The notes: a model not told the origin generated them from the letters alone. 64,000 bases of DNA from Spodoptera frugiperda (GCF_023101765.2 NC_064239.1:6372001-6436000); one strand, 5' to 3'. Counted from the first letter of the stretch, positions 25,154 through 38,700 are shown. A program made the numbers and translations.

Positions 25154-25381
25154 GTAATTCGACGTGTCCCAATTACGATAAATTTATGTAAACATTTACC
25201 GATATTTGCAAAACATGGTTTGGAGAATTTTAGGCTTTTGTTGAATATAATAATATAATCTTATTCTGTTCTGAGACATGACAAAGAAGTTATAACGAGA
25301 AACCTAAGCCTAAAGTATCACTGGGCCTTCTACGGATTTCCGAAAATTTTTCAGAGGTAGCACGAAGTCTTGAATTCTCAA

Positions 25382-25490
25382 AATAATGAGAAGTGGGTGT
25401 ACATTATACAGTGGAATTACGTGCTGTAAAGTGCGATTCTGCCTGCCCCTTCGGGGATAAAAGGCGTGACGACGATACCTAAGCCTATCC
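25382..25490. mobile_element. Short interspersed moth repeat in the kek intron
   Basis: The segment AGTGGGTGTACATTATACAG through TGCCCCTTCGGGGATAAAAG and GGCGTGACG has the wording of a repeat scattered through moth genomes. It includes the inverted motif CCCCTTCGGGG. Family assignment is from memory of sequence style, not a search. Confidence 0.5.
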
Positions 25491-26118
25491 TACGTAATAA
25501 AAATAGTGACCCTCAAAATTATATAGCCAGTTACACCAATATCTCAATTTTTTTTCTAAATAAAAATGTGCCTTCTTTATAATATTCAAAAGTACAATAT
25601 AAGTTAGCACTACAAAACTGTGCAATTGAACAGTTGAAAATTGTTAGGAAGGAAGCTTACATATAATATTGATGGCAGAGTAACAGAATACAATAACAAA
25701 AACGGAACAATAAGACTTGTTCGGAATGAGACAAGTTTTACTGCTGAGATTGCGAATTCTATCAATATAACGCATTCGTAATAAAAGGAGTATCGCTTTT
25801 CGTACAATAGTATTGGAAAGATAAAAGCAAGCGCTTAAAATACGTACATAATTGTTTTACGATTGTTTTATTGACAATTAAAATGTACCCGACAATTCTT
25901 TAAAATATGAAAAATATTACCAGTAATCCTATTAGGTCGTTAAACGTTTATATGTTGGGTTTTTATGTCTGTAAGGGCTTATGGTAAGCCAAGTGCCTAA
26001 ATCGCAACTGATTGCGAACCTACTACAAATTAACGTGGGTCGAGGGTGAGCTCGTGATGAAAATCTCCCCAAACCTAGAGAGCACGAGAGAAAATTAGTT
26101 CAGTAATTATTGTCTAAT

Positions 26119-26179
26119 CCCGTTGGTTTAGTAGCTTAATGTCTCAGACGAAGAGGTCTTGACTTCAATCGTCGACAGG
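26119..26179 (+). mobile_element. Degenerate tRNA-derived SINE remnant
   Basis: CCGTTGGTTTAGTAGCTTAA resembles a pol III A box. About 30 nt later, TTGACTTCAATCGTCGACAG resembles a decayed B box. Spacing fits a tRNA-like head, but mutations make it a relic. Confidence 0.35.
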
Positions 26180-26475
26180 AATAAAGTTTATTCAGTAAAT
26201 TCAACAGTTCCATTGTGTGTGCTCGAGCCTCCGGCGAGACGGATACATTGATTGTGCCAATCATCTTTACATGCGTGGATAGTCTCGATTAGTGAGGCAG
26301 TCGACCGATTGTTACGAGCTCTCTGGTCGCTGGCAAGATATTGATTTATACGATACAATCCACTACAATACAGTACAGCGCATTCAAAAAGATGTATCGT
26401 CGCCCAACCACCACGACCCATTGTTCCTTTCTATTCCATATTCCCCATTTTAATTAAATCCATTCGTTGTTTCAG

Positions 26476-27319
26476 ATCTGATGCAACGTCAGAGTCAGTG
26501 CAAAGTTCCAATTCCACTGGAATGATGAGTGCCCACGTCGAGATATTATCTGAAAACAGTCGGTTTAATAACAATGCGCGCACGTGTCCACGTATGCGAC
26601 CTCGCGAGCGACTCGACAACGATCTCTCTGGTAGTGACAGCGAAAAGAATTATCCTGATCTTATTGAAATGAGTGCTCTGGGAACCTCATCATATCTACG
26701 GAGTGAAATGAAACATGATCCATATTACTTTTATACAATACCACGGAAAAAAGAGTGCGATAGTCGCAGTCCTCTTCTAAATAGCCGCAGAAATAGTTCC
26801 GGTGGTGACTCTGCAACATTTTTTGATAGAACGTATGAAAAGAATCGACAGAGGTCGGGGCGGAGATCAAATAGTTTTTTAGATCTTTCTACAGGCGGTA
26901 ATAGAATACGTCGTAACCCTAGTCTCCCTGCTTCTCCTTCAAGAGAGCAGCCGACAGTGCCCTCTGCGACTCCACTTCTTGACTTATCCGGATTACGCGA
27001 TTATTCGCGTACCGGGCAACCGATAGAAGATTTCGATTTCCGAGCTTCCCAACTGGAAAAATTCCTAGAGGAATACAGAAGTTTGAGAGAACAACTTTCC
27101 AGGATGAAGGAGACCCGAGAGAATTTGCAACGAAATCGTGCTTCAGACAACGACGAGTTGCGATCTATATTGAAACCAAAACCCAGTATAGCTGTAACTG
27201 AGACATCGTCCTCGGTGGCTTTAGCAGATGCTGCGTCTCCGCTGGCTTTAAGCCCTTCGGAATACAAGCCTTCACAACCGAGACCAGAATGGCTGACGTC
27301 ATTATTATATCGTAATTAA
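26476..27319 (+). CDS. kek1: Kekkon-family protein, exon 2 (cytoplasmic tail, residues 507-787)
   Basis: Second coding exon. It follows the acceptor TTGTTTCAG|ATC and restores the frame exactly: AG from exon 1 plus A here makes Arg507, then SDATSESVQSS. The ORF runs to TAA at 27317-27319. Seen: an entirely cytoplasmic, Ser/Arg-rich and mostly low-complexity tail; a Tyr-rich segment HDPYYFYTIPRKK at about 587-599; dibasic Ser patches at about 610-660; a predicted coiled coil at about 696-726 (FRASQLEKFLEEYRSLREQL and on); an LRSILKPKPS segment at 735-744; and the C-terminus EWLTSLLYRN. The last residues YRN are not a class I PDZ ligand. Kek tails are long and poorly conserved, and I infer that the coiled coil and Tyr segment are the parts under constraint. 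Splicing is inferred from sequence, with a consensus site at each end and no frame conflict. Confidence 0.9.
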
Positions 27320-27580
27320 GTAGATGTTTTGTAAATATTAGTACGTCTGATTTAATTGACGAATATGTGATTGGACATTTATAATACTCTACTAGAGATG
27401 GGACGACTTGTGATCAAAGTAACCCAAAACTGAATTGTTAGAAAGTTAAGAACTTGTAAATAAATGCGTTCATATTTGAACTGATGTTGATAAGTAATTT
27501 AAAATAATTGTTTGTAAGAAAGTGAAAACATGAAAGCATAATTTAAAGTTGAAATAAATCATTTTCAATTGTCTTAATTG
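27320..27580 (+). terminator. kek 3' UTR with two poly(A) signals
   Basis: Two canonical AATAAA hexamers follow the stop codon, at 27459-27464 and 27553-27558. The second is followed within 10-40 nt by a T/GT-rich stretch typical of a downstream element. Short 3' UTRs of about 160 or 260 nt are therefore possible. The choice between them is not decidable from sequence alone. Confidence 0.5.
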
Positions 27581-30500
27581 TTTTAATTGCTTGGTAAAGT
27601 TGAGTGATTCTTTAGTTTTTGTAACTACGTAACGATTTTTTGTGCAGAAAGCGCTTTCCATACTTTAATAATAGTATTGTCAGTTATGCTGTTAGTCCCA
27701 TAAGAGACGGTGCGCCCATTTTCTAACAATTGACAATAAACCTAGATCTCAAAGTGTAACTGAGGAAAATAATGTAAACGTAACATAGTCTCACGACTCC
27801 CAAGTGGGAGCTGGAAGCCTTATCCAGTGGTAAAAATAGACTTTGTTAAAAACGAACGATAACATTGTGTAGTGTAGGTGAATCGATATACTCAGAGAAA
27901 ATAGTTTTACTCTATTTGTGCGCTGTGTGTAGTCAAAAACGACCTTGTGCCAAGTATTTGGGGCATGTCACAGACATTCATGTTTCCAGCAAACGCACAC
28001 TAACTAGTCTCGCGGCCGCAACTTTTATATCAAGTTTTGGTGTTCCGAAGTCCGTCCTCCGATTTGAGTTGAATGCCGAGTTATATTTACCATTACTTTT
28101 TTATTAATGTGAATAAAATATCACTCGGTTTTATCGATTCTAAGAAATATTTGATCTATTATAATTTTTGAACGGGAGATAGGTTTTTAACGGGGGATAG
28201 AAAAGAATATATACAAAATTATAGATATTGGCCTACTTACTAGTAACCTAGGACCTTCTCTTATAAATGAGGAGATCGATTAATGCCAGTGTTTTGGGCA
28301 AGTTAACGACATTGATATATAAAGCCAATAGCGAATGCTTTTGGTTGGAATTTGTAAATGTTTCCTGTTATGTTACTAGTTTTATTGCAACATCCACCAA
28401 ATACATACAATATATGTATACAACTACTGATTATTGTTTTTGTATCGTCTGTGAGACTTCTACAACCAGATCGACGATGGAACCAGAACAGTTTAAAAGA
28501 AACATTGAATTGAAAATGTTAAATATGAAAGTATGTAAAAGTAACATGTTTGTATTAAAGATTATTGTGACAACGAAGATAAGGTGGTCTAAAATTATCT
28601 ACCACGGCTTTAATGGGATGTTGTGTGTAATTTTCTTTTCATACAAATAATTTACGTATTGGTTTGTTATGAAAGAGCTATCTCTTTCTCTGTCTCTGTC
28701 AATAAAAACAATTGCTATTCAGCACTATCAATCTAAACATAACTCTACCTCCTATTAAAGCCGTGGCAGCAAATTTAGAATACCTTATATGTCGAAAAGT
28801 TAGTGTCATTTGTATATGTGCCATCTACCTGATCAGATAGATGTTATGTTAAAGAGATTTAAAGATTGAGAACAAAAGTAATTACTATTTCACTACATCG
28901 AAGGTCGAAGACACAGCAACCTGTTGGTGTGGCTACAGCGTATTCAATCAAATCAGCGCTACGGTCGATTCTGTAATAGTAAACGTGTGTATGGTATTGG
29001 TTTGTTTCCTCGCATCTGCTGTTTCCTGTATGCACATTGTAAGTGGCTTGCATACAGTATTCTACTAGTATAGAAAGGTACTGTAAGATATTCTTTATTG
29101 TGTCTTAAACAAATCGGGCAACTAAACATAATATTAGAACCTTGGTTTTAGTTTCATTATCATCACTGACTAGAAAACATCCACTACTGGACATAGGTGG
29201 AGACCTATGACCGAGGTTTTTTGTCTAAACGCTGCCGTTAATGTTAATGAAAAGTCTTAATAGAATACTTTTAGTATACTATTTTATTTAACAGAAGAAA
29301 AATATCAAACGATCGGAACAAAGAACTACATAGGTACATAAGTCACAATAAGGTTGAAATTGAAATATCCGTGCCAGTCTTTTAACCCTCGATAAACCAA
29401 GGGAACTAATAACTAAAATGCGATTATGCAGGAACATTCACCCGTCATTAACATCGGCCCTTTCCGATGTAAATTTCGTATTATACAATAAAGTCAGTGC
29501 TTTAACAGAAGTAACGATCTACTTTGATATTTCAATGAATGCTACTCAACATTCCCTTTTGTTTGGAAATGCAAACGTCTTGTTGCAATCTATATTCAAT
29601 GGCTTTTCAAAGCACTTCAATTAGGTTCGGAACTCCTTTGGCCAAGGAATATTTCTGGCTCACTTCTATTCATAAATGTAGCTTTATTATTTAGAACTAC
29701 ATCTGGACGTTAACAATTTGTGAAATGTCAAAGGAAGTAGTTATTTAGAAGTAAAGGTATTGCCCGTTATTTAAATATATTCGAATTAATCCTGTTAGGA
29801 TGTAAAATAAGAGCCCTTTAAAAATCTATTACCAGATATTTTATGTATAGTGTTTGTAAATTGATTTTTAGTGAACTCTACACTGATATCAATTTTAAAA
29901 TCCCTCAGCCACCCCAAGATTTGACGTTAGAAAATTCAATTCTAAGTTATGCTCAGCTTTATAGCAGTGCAGAGCATATACAATTAAATGTTCGGAAGAA
30001 AATAAAAAGAATTATTACTTTGATGCAATGAATGTTTCACAATGTTCATATGTAGCTTAAAATTGAATACTCCACGTAAGTAATAAAAGTCGATACATAT
30101 TGCGGCTCGCGGAAACAAGACGAGGCTGTATTTCCACCGTGCACTCTTTTATAAAAATCAAGTTCTCGGAAACAATGTAAAAAGCAGTTATAATTTGTGA
30201 AATATCTCGTATCTCGAAAACGTAACCATTTCGTAGAAACGAACACTCATTGTTAGTTCGAGGAGCTTAAAATTTAACGCATTTTATTAAAACACTCCGC
30301 AGTTCCTGTATATTGTTAGGCTTGCTGGAGGAAGAGATAAATTCGAAATCAAATTGCGGGGATCGGTGCCTCGCCACGTCGCCGTCGGAAGCGGCCAGTC
30401 GAAATTGCTATAAATTAATAGGTGTACGGTAAGTGAGCAAACAGAAACAATGCAAAACTAGCTTGTAAATCCAAAGCTCATGAACAAGAAAACAATGTAG

Positions 30501-31123
30501 CTGTTTGTCATTTCGCTTCAGTTGTCTTCCAATAGAAATTGATTTCAGGATTGTTTGGAGTTGTGTGAACAGACATGGAATGATTAGAGCTGCTCTATTG
30601 ATATTGAGGTTTATTGCAGTTGTTACTTGCAGTGTTTCTATTTGAATAAAATAAATAAGTAGATAGATAGATAGTATGTGAGGTACAAAAAGTTAGTGTT
30701 TATTTAGTGACGTTCATATACAACGTGTAACAAAATGCCCATATACATCAAGAAGCGCTGATGAATACAGGTTGAATAGACTCTCTACACGAAGTTTCAG
30801 CTTAAAATACGTTTAAAAAAATTTTTGTACCAAATACTTGATATCGCATGGTTCTTGATTTTAAATCATAAAAACGTGTCACAACACTACAGGGATCACT
30901 CGCTAACATTATGAAACATTTCTTCTGTCAATCTGATCGCCTAGTACCTGTCTACCTAATTTTGAATCACGCGGCGGCGCGATTTGAAAAATTCATAACT
31001 TAGTACCATGAAAAAATTAGTTTAAAAAACCCTTCCCGTATCGTTTGTTATGTTATCTAGAAGCCGTGTACTTGATATGTATACCCCTTTTTGTTACACC
31101 TTGTATATTATGATACTGTCATC
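27581..31123. other. Non-coding downstream of kek
   Basis: Holds a short LINE- or repeat-like scrap around 29163-29200 (CATCCACTACTGGACATAGG). A 127-codon ORF at 28267-28650 has no motif, no homology that I recognise and base use like its flanks. Nothing else is supported. Confidence 0.5.
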
Positions 31124-31543
31124 CAATATTATTGGTACTTTTTTTAAAGGGGGGAAATCATCCAATGACTTCTCCAATGAGGAAGTGTCCGACTCTTACA
31201 GACTAAAAACTACCCTGTTCCTACTCCTCCATTTCAAACTGGAGCCCGGTAACCCGCCAGGCAGTCTGCAGCTCCGGGTCGGCATCAGCTCTACTGGCCC
31301 ATCTATGGTGGTCCGATGGTTCTTCGGGACGCGCACGAAACGCGACGTCGTACGCGCCGGCGAGCTCGTTGCGCGGTCCCCTACGCCCGGAGTCTCTATC
31401 GCAACGACTAGGGATACATAAAGACTTCGTTCCCTCACTCATTCCGCCTCCTCCTTAGCTATCATGACTGATTTGCAGAAGGAGATGGCCTGAAGCAACG
31501 CCGGACGCGAGAGATCGCCGTCGCCATCAATATTATTGGTACT
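31124..31543 (-). mobile_element. Complete retroposon insertion with 16-bp target-site duplication (copy 4)
   Basis: The 16-mer CAATATTATTGGTACT occurs at 31124-31139 and again at 31528-31543, bounding a 388-bp insert at 31140-31527. On the minus strand the insert ends GGATGATTTCCCCCCTTTAA plus an A-rich tail, as expected for a target-primed retroposon. The body matches the copies at 205, 10394 and 14546. The conserved 3' hairpin is altered in this copy (CTTCCTCATTGGAGAAG). A 73-80 codon ORF in it is a by-product of GC-rich repeat sequence. Confidence 0.85.
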
Positions 31544-32631
31544 ATCTACTGCTTTTAAAACAAAAGTAGTTTAAAAGGTAATTAATCTACGGTTAATGGT
31601 ATACACAATATGTTTAAAATGTCTATCTTTATTAGTTTGTTTCCAATTAACGACGCCATTATATGGAAGCAATTCTGGTAACTAGAAAGTATAAAAAAGT
31701 AAACTTTTGAAAACCCAACTTGAAGCCATTTCCCGATTCCATTCACGGACATAAATGTTTCAGGAAACACTTTACAAAATAACTAGCTTTTGCTGAGGAT
31801 TTATTCGAACCGTTGTCGATTAAAAGTAATCAGGAATCGTCTGTCACGTTTGAAAGAAGTAAAAGCATTATTCAGTTGTAAATAATTGAACAATGCTTTA
31901 TTACGGACGCCATTAAAGCACACTCTTACCGTTGAAACATTTTTGTCACATTTTGTTTTAAATTAAGTTCTGTTCATACCAGTACTGTGTCTAATAGATG
32001 TGTATTGCAATCTCAAGACTCGATAGTAAGTTTTTCAAGCCCGAGATTAAGCATTCTCAACATAAACGCTTACTCAGACTAACACAAACTCCACGTCCCT
32101 TATTCTGAATTCAAGTGCAATCTTCAAGAAAAGGTTCTTAGCTGTTCCGTACATGGTCTAGAATAAAATATCGGTCTAGGATAAAATACTGGATGAAGTT
32201 ATTCTTTTTTATTATTTTGGGTTCAGAATTATCCTAGCCTCATTCAGTAGGTTTTCAGTTTTCTTGCTTGAAATCTGCTCTCTGTATTAGATTGCTACAG
32301 TAAACGTATAAAGATCTTTAGTACCGCACTATTTTTGGATAGTTAAAATATTTTGGGTTGCTCTCGACCCCGTTAGTCGATGAGTTATGAACAGTTTAAA
32401 TTAGTGTTGACGAAATTTCGATTAGAAAAGCTTTTTACCGCTTTCAGACAGACATGTTAAGAATATTAGTTTATATTTCAACTTATATTTTTTTTAATGT
32501 GAGTCAGTATTGTTATTTAGTATGAAGGTAAGAAAATAATGGTTGACTCAGTACAGAGACATTATTATTATCAAAATACTATTGGTGAACACTTATGTAC
32601 ATAATACTTACAATGTTGCTGTTGCTTATTC
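31544..32631. other. Non-coding, nothing recognised
   Basis: AT-rich with no ORF or repeat that I can support. Confidence 0.55.
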
Positions 32632-32752
32632 TACTACAGACCCGAAACAATAATTTGTGGATCACACAAAAAGTTGCTCCGTGCGGGAATCGAACCCGCT
32701 ACACGTTTTACGACAGCCGGCACAGCACAGCCACCGCACCATCCATGCAGTC
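32632..32752 (-). mobile_element. tRNA-derived SINE
   Basis: On the minus strand a perfect pol III B box with flanks, GCGGGTTCGATTCCCGC, follows an A-box-like GGTGGCTGTGCTGTGCCGGC at tRNA spacing. The tail then reads GGAGCAACTTTTTGTGTGAT and GGGTCTG. The internal part does not fold as a full tRNA, so this is a SINE head and body rather than a functional tRNA gene. Confidence 0.7.
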
Positions 32753-35700
32753 AAGTTTGGGTGTACGGTTTTATATGCAGCTGAGTAGTAGTAAGACAAA
32801 TTCGTTACAATATAACAAAAACTAGTATTGAAACTGCGACCATGTCTCGAATGGCGTGAAATATAAAATAAAGCAAATTGACAGTTCTGTCGTAACTATT
32901 ATCGACTGAGCAAAATTAGGTACAGTACCTATTTTAGATACCTTATCTGTCAGTTCCATGAATAAAATTTGATTTCTCGGCGAAGGCACAATTGTAATAG
33001 ACATAAATCAATTCTTATTTTACAAAATATTAAAGGTAACTTCGCAGTAGTGGCTCATTTTTAGTTTCGGAAATATAAAACTGATAAAATTAAGCACTTA
33101 TTTTTTTGTTTAAAGTTGTTTTTTGTAGACTCAAGCGTTAAGCGCTTCGCTTTTAGAGAGTTTCAATAATTTTGTCGAACTAACAAACCAAAAAATATTC
33201 ACTATAACTTTGGCTTACTGCCAGCGGCCGGCGGAGTTCCACACGCGCTTAGTAACGACACTTTGTACCGATTGATGAAGTTCTAACTTGATAAATTATG
33301 TTGATGCTCTACGTAGACACTATCAAATTTACCCACACCTTACCCAACTATACCAATAAAGTAAGGACGCCACGAAATTCAATACTGCATCTTATCGAGA
33401 TAATCCGTTTCATTTGGTTGGAAAACAAAATAATTTTAAGTATTCTCACAATCTTTTTTATTTCGTTACACGGTAACATATGATTTTATTTCCAAACAAT
33501 TTAATGGTGACGCAACGAACAAAAGTTTAAGCCGCCGTTTCCTATTACGTGCTATTACTATATTTTTTTGTCGTTAAAAGTCCAATTAATTCCCAAATTT
33601 ATAGTTGTACAGCCTGTTATTTATAGGACCGGTCAGCTAGTGCACAAAAAGGCAAAAATAAAAATAGAATCGGCTCAGTGCACGAACATGATGCTAAAAC
33701 TGTGGGATCTAAATTACGGGACCAATAGACAGTGCGAGAGTTCGCAATTACAGCTGTCCGAACGAATTGTGTGTTCGCCAATAAAAGCGATACTTTTATT
33801 GTTGCTGTAAATTGCCTTTCCGTTGTCGAGACGATGTCGTCGCGTACCCGTTGCGTATTCTCGCAATAAGTTCATGTTGATTTAATGTTATTGTCCGGCG
33901 AATCCGCCGGCTGACGGCAGACACGGGCCGGACAAGTCTAATACCATGCACTTCTATTAATTATTCAGATTACGACCTACGTGGATGACGATGGAGCCAG
34001 TCCCCTTTGTTCCTTCTAAGGCTAAACTTAGAGTATATAATTTTAGACGGAGCTGTTTATGTATATTGAGAAGATAGAAATTGTGGTCGAAGAAATGGAG
34101 ATTAGTTCAATAGAATTTCATTTGAAAACTATTTCTGGTATTGGATTCAATTCCCTGCACGAAAAGACATTTACTTACATATTTGACTTTTTATCATTCT
34201 CAAAATTATGAAGCTCTTTTTTTTCTTGTACTTCTCAAAGTAACTTAGAAATAAACCATCTAATCTTCAACTACAATGATTTGTTTTACCTTTTACATAA
34301 TAATGAGCCAAGTTTGGTGTATACGCCGTGTAAACATGATAATGTTCGTTGTGTTACGAGTATGTAGATATAATCAGTTTACAATTTAGTATTTAATGTA
34401 ATTTAGCTATAATATTGTAAGACAATAATCGGTAATGGCTTCCTTAAATTACATTATTCCAAGGATTTCTCTCCTCGAGCACCTTATACACCGTATTTGT
34501 TTATTTGATATTATTCAGTTATCTTGTGGTGCCTTTAATATAAGGTATTATTTTATTTATTGCCTTATGGTATATAGTACCTAAGTATTATTGAATATTT
34601 TAATATGATGAATTTTAATATAATGGATGTTGGGCCTCTTTTATTGATTTTAGCAAATTCTATTTCATCTGCTGCCATCAACTTATAAGGTGTTCACGCG
34701 TCAGTGATATCCTGTTACTTATGCCCTAAATTTTAGGGCATAAAATATAATGTGTGGTCGTATTACTTACTTATGACTTAACGGGGTTGGCATGTTCTGA
34801 GAATAAAAGCCCTTAAAATAAAATATTGAAATAAAAAACGCCAGCATGAAAATTTATGCTTGGTATTTGGTTATAGAATCTCCATGCAATTGAACTTTCC
34901 TCAAGGGCCTGAAGTTACGAGAAGTCGAGTATTATAATAATACTAAAACAATTTTTAATTTCACTCACTTTGTAGTAATAAACAAGGTCCTTTATTATGT
35001 GTAAGTGTACCAATATATATTGTTCATTAGTCTGTAATAATTCAATTTAAACATAGGTAATTTAATAACAACTGTAATTAACTTGTTATAGGTCGGAATA
35101 TTGATTATCATGCTAGACAGATGATCTCAGTAGCTAACTTAATAAGCACATATATGTAGAGTATATAGATTAAACATGTGTATATTCTAACTAATATTAT
35201 AAATGATTAAGTTTTTGTGGTTACCGTTCCACGTTTTGTCAATTTTCTTGAAGATTTGCAGGATACAGGTACTTGAGAGTTCGAAGAAGGACTTGGTTAT
35301 TTACATGGACAAAACCACTGATAAAACAATAGTTTGGTGTGTTTGTAGAGATGAGACTTGCTGCTCGTTTTATTAACGAGTGTAATCTTTTAGTCGCCTT
35401 TTAAAATACTTACGAATTCCGAATTTTACACTGATTCTTTCAGTCGTTTTGACATGATTTAGTAACAAACATACGCATAAATTCTAATATTAGTAACCGT
35501 AATATCATTCGTCAATAATACGTCATTGTTAGATAGAGCTATATACTACACGCATTCTATATAAAACATCTAGCTTTTTCATTAGTCTCGAACAAGAGCG
35601 CAAAAATGTATAAATCTTTTTAGATTTTTTAAATATTTTGTTGCCAGTGAAAATTTCAAGCCATATAAAATTTCAATTTCGAAATATTGAACATTTATAC

Positions 35701-38700
35701 GTAGAATGGTGGAAGAAATTAAGGTTAACTCTATTACCTACATGGGTTTATGAAAACAACATACAAACAGTGGGCTCAAATAAATGTACCTTTTGTTAAC
35801 CCTTTAGGGAGAAAGCCGTGATGTTATGTTATAAAATCGAAATAGCCCGACCACCGTAATTATTTTCTAAGTACAAAATGGGACCGACACAGCACGTTTC
35901 AACATCGGGATTCGTCCCAAATCCGGGTCGTAACCAAACCTTGTTAAAAAGTCCACGACACATTTCAAATTGGCCAGGTGTCACGGGTCAAAAGAGACCG
36001 CTCCGTATTTCGGCTCTATACTGTTGGGAAAGCGGTTTACCCAGTAAGTTTATTCACCAAATCTAATGATTGACTAATGATACATTTTAGAGAGAGATAT
36101 ATCTACCGCATTATCCTTGTCGTGTATCATCTATATGCTCAGATTGATCTACATTGGTATAAAATTATTGATTTGATTAGTCAATAAATTAGTCTTGAGT
36201 CAAACCACAGTCGTCAATGCTTTGTGTTGCTAATTAGTGATTAGTTAGCTGTCTCTAGGTACTTACGGTCACCTCTACAAATTGTACGCTTGAATTAACG
36301 TCATATGGTATTAAGCTGCTATTCAGCTCAGTTGACGATTGTTTGCAGGAAAATTGTCTCATTACTAGTGAAACAAATAGTCCAACACCTTGCAAAACAA
36401 AATGTGTTCAATTCCCAGAGAGTTGCACGATATTTACATGTTAAATGTGTTCGCTATTACACTTCATTTTAATTTTAGTGCAAAGTATTTTACTGGAAAG
36501 GGTATCGTGTGTGGATCGCCGCATTGTTTTGCTACGAACATGTAATACCAGTATTCTAAGTGTAGATAATTGTCTCGGCATCCAGTATTATGTACGAGTA
36601 TATTGCCGGTACTCAAATTAGTTGGCAGTGTCAAGTACGTAACGTGTACCTTTTGTACAAAGAAACCGCAAGGACTTTATATAGTGTAGACAATGGCAGA
36701 GCGTGTACTATACACTATACATAAGTACGTATAGACCAGGCTATAGACGCAACCCATCTCGGATCCCATTTCTAAGAATGGCGGTTTTCCTTTTTATCTC
36801 CAGTCAGAATACTTGCTGCCGATTGATGGAATCTTGTAGTTTTTCGTATGGCTTCCATTTTGCTTTGTCATATGTATATATCTAAACTTAAAGTATAGGT
36901 AAATAAACCATTTAGATGTCTAACCTGTTTGGAGAAACAATGCTTATAATAACTTCATTACACTGAATATGAGTACTTTACATATTCAATTTTGAACTGC
37001 ATTAAAAATCTATTCTGTACTGGTGCCATATGCGATTGACTGCTATGAGAATAGAATGCAAACATCAAAGGAGTTCTAAGAATCCAATATGTTTCTTCAG
37101 TAGCTTGGGAACTTTATTAGATTGTGAAGTTCCGTTATTCTATTAGATTTAATATCATCTCATGGCGGAATGTAACTGGAAACTTTGAGTACTAGTTTTA
37201 TTTCGAAGTTACTGTTGATTAAAATGTTTCAATTAATTACTGGGTTTCAAGTAGAGCAGTAGAGATTCGACCTTGGTTTGTAGGGCCGGGGCTCGCTCCG
37301 GACAACTGATTGCCTACTTGAAACTATCGTAAATAGAATTGACAGTGGTATCATTTTTTCAAGACAGAAGTGGAACTCCCGGCAAGGGTCGCCGGCGTCG
37401 TTTTTTTGGCCGCAACCCGACCACGCCGTACTCCGGCCGGTCGTTTAGCAAAATGACGGACGGACCTTTTTTATCTCGCCCAACCGCAATTTGTTGCCGG
37501 CGATCTCTGCTTGCGATACACGGCCCCGTTACATACCCGAATACATTTAAAATTCCTATCCCATAAATATTTAGGCATTTCAATGTTGATGTCGATGCTT
37601 TTCCATTCCAAGTTCGACAAAGCGTCGCCTTCGTCCTGCTAACGACCAGAGCGCTTGCCACTGCCAGCTCCAGTTCATTTACTTAATAGTGTTGCAGTAA
37701 TAACCTTGAACGAACTGGCGCCGCCGTCAAAGGCACGGATATTATTAGCACTCTGTATTATGAATACATTAAAAAGTAAAAAAGCAGATCTATCTCCGTG
37801 GCTTGATGCAAGCGCACTCTGAAATTCAACAAAAGAGATAAAACGTAAAAGTAGGTAGAGCTCTGTGTTGTGGGTGCAAAATTCATCACATGTTTATGCC
37901 AAAGCTTTCTCTACACGAACGTATCAGAATTGAAGGATAAAAGATACAGCACCTACATAAAATGTCTAAGAAAATTTAATGCAGTAGGTGATCCTTTAGG
38001 TGAATCTTTTGCGACCTAATACATAGATGATTAATCATGTTACTTACTAAAAAGAAAAGCAAATATTGGTCGTAATTAAAAAACTACCCGTTTGGTAAAA
38101 AGGGTAGAAGGCGTCTTCCTTTTTAAAAGTAACTGTCGTTTCAACAATGGAACTCGGCTGTGTTGTCACGAGTTTCTCGTCGGTGAACTTTTTCAATTCA
38201 TGTCATGTTTCATATTATTTTGTGCGAAAGAAAGCCGATCTTTTGACTTAACAAAGAAATTGCTGAACGCGCAAACTTACCCGTCACGGTATCGAGTGAG
38301 CGCGCCGCTTCAATAAAATAAAACTTTACGCACTGTATACCTACTTATTTTTTGCCAGTCATAAGCTTCATAACTTATGAAATTACCCTTATTGTAACTT
38401 TGTTATGTTGTTTCAACGTTATTTAGTACCATACGAGAACAAAAACTGATTTCCCTGTTTTTTGTTTTAACTTTTATTAGATGTTTGGAGCGTACAATGA
38501 AACTGTTTTGTTTGTCAGATGTGTTTTAGGAGCTGTGATTTTCTGCATATTTATCAATGTGTCTTTAATATAAAGTTACGCCTTGTGACTGCTTGATACC
38601 CCAGGTAAATTTGTTTAGTGTGGTGAGGAAGGGGACGTAATAGTCTGCTCTGAAATGTCAAGTTTTTGGGTTAATAGCATGCACTTGTATTACTGGTTTT

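Larger units (their letters stand above)
25154..26475 (+). other. kek intron between the two coding exons (phase 2)
   Basis: A 1322-bp intron with GTAATT donor and TTTCAG acceptor. It splits an Arg codon. It contains a short moth interspersed repeat at 25382-25490 and a degenerate tRNA-like SINE remnant at 26119-26179. If the intron is retained, the reading frame meets TAA at 25155-25157, overlapping the donor, so the product would stop at residue 507. Confidence 0.88.

Noticed and set aside
28267..28650. 127-codon plus-strand ORF downstream of kek
   Set aside because: No domain, signal or repeat motif; base use equals the AT-rich flanks; no splice or poly(A) context. Probably chance.
31050..31442. 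ORFs of 73-123 codons
   Set aside because: They span the retroposon insertion bounded by the 16-bp target duplication, so they are not host genes.
32680..32752. Possible tRNA gene on the minus strand
   Set aside because: Has A- and B-box-like sequences, but the cloverleaf does not close and a SINE body follows, so it is called a SINE.
37339..37661. Overlapping GC-rich ORFs on both strands with basic stretches
   Set aside because: They start at GTG only, overlap antisense to each other and show no family motif. Better seen as a GC-rich non-coding island.
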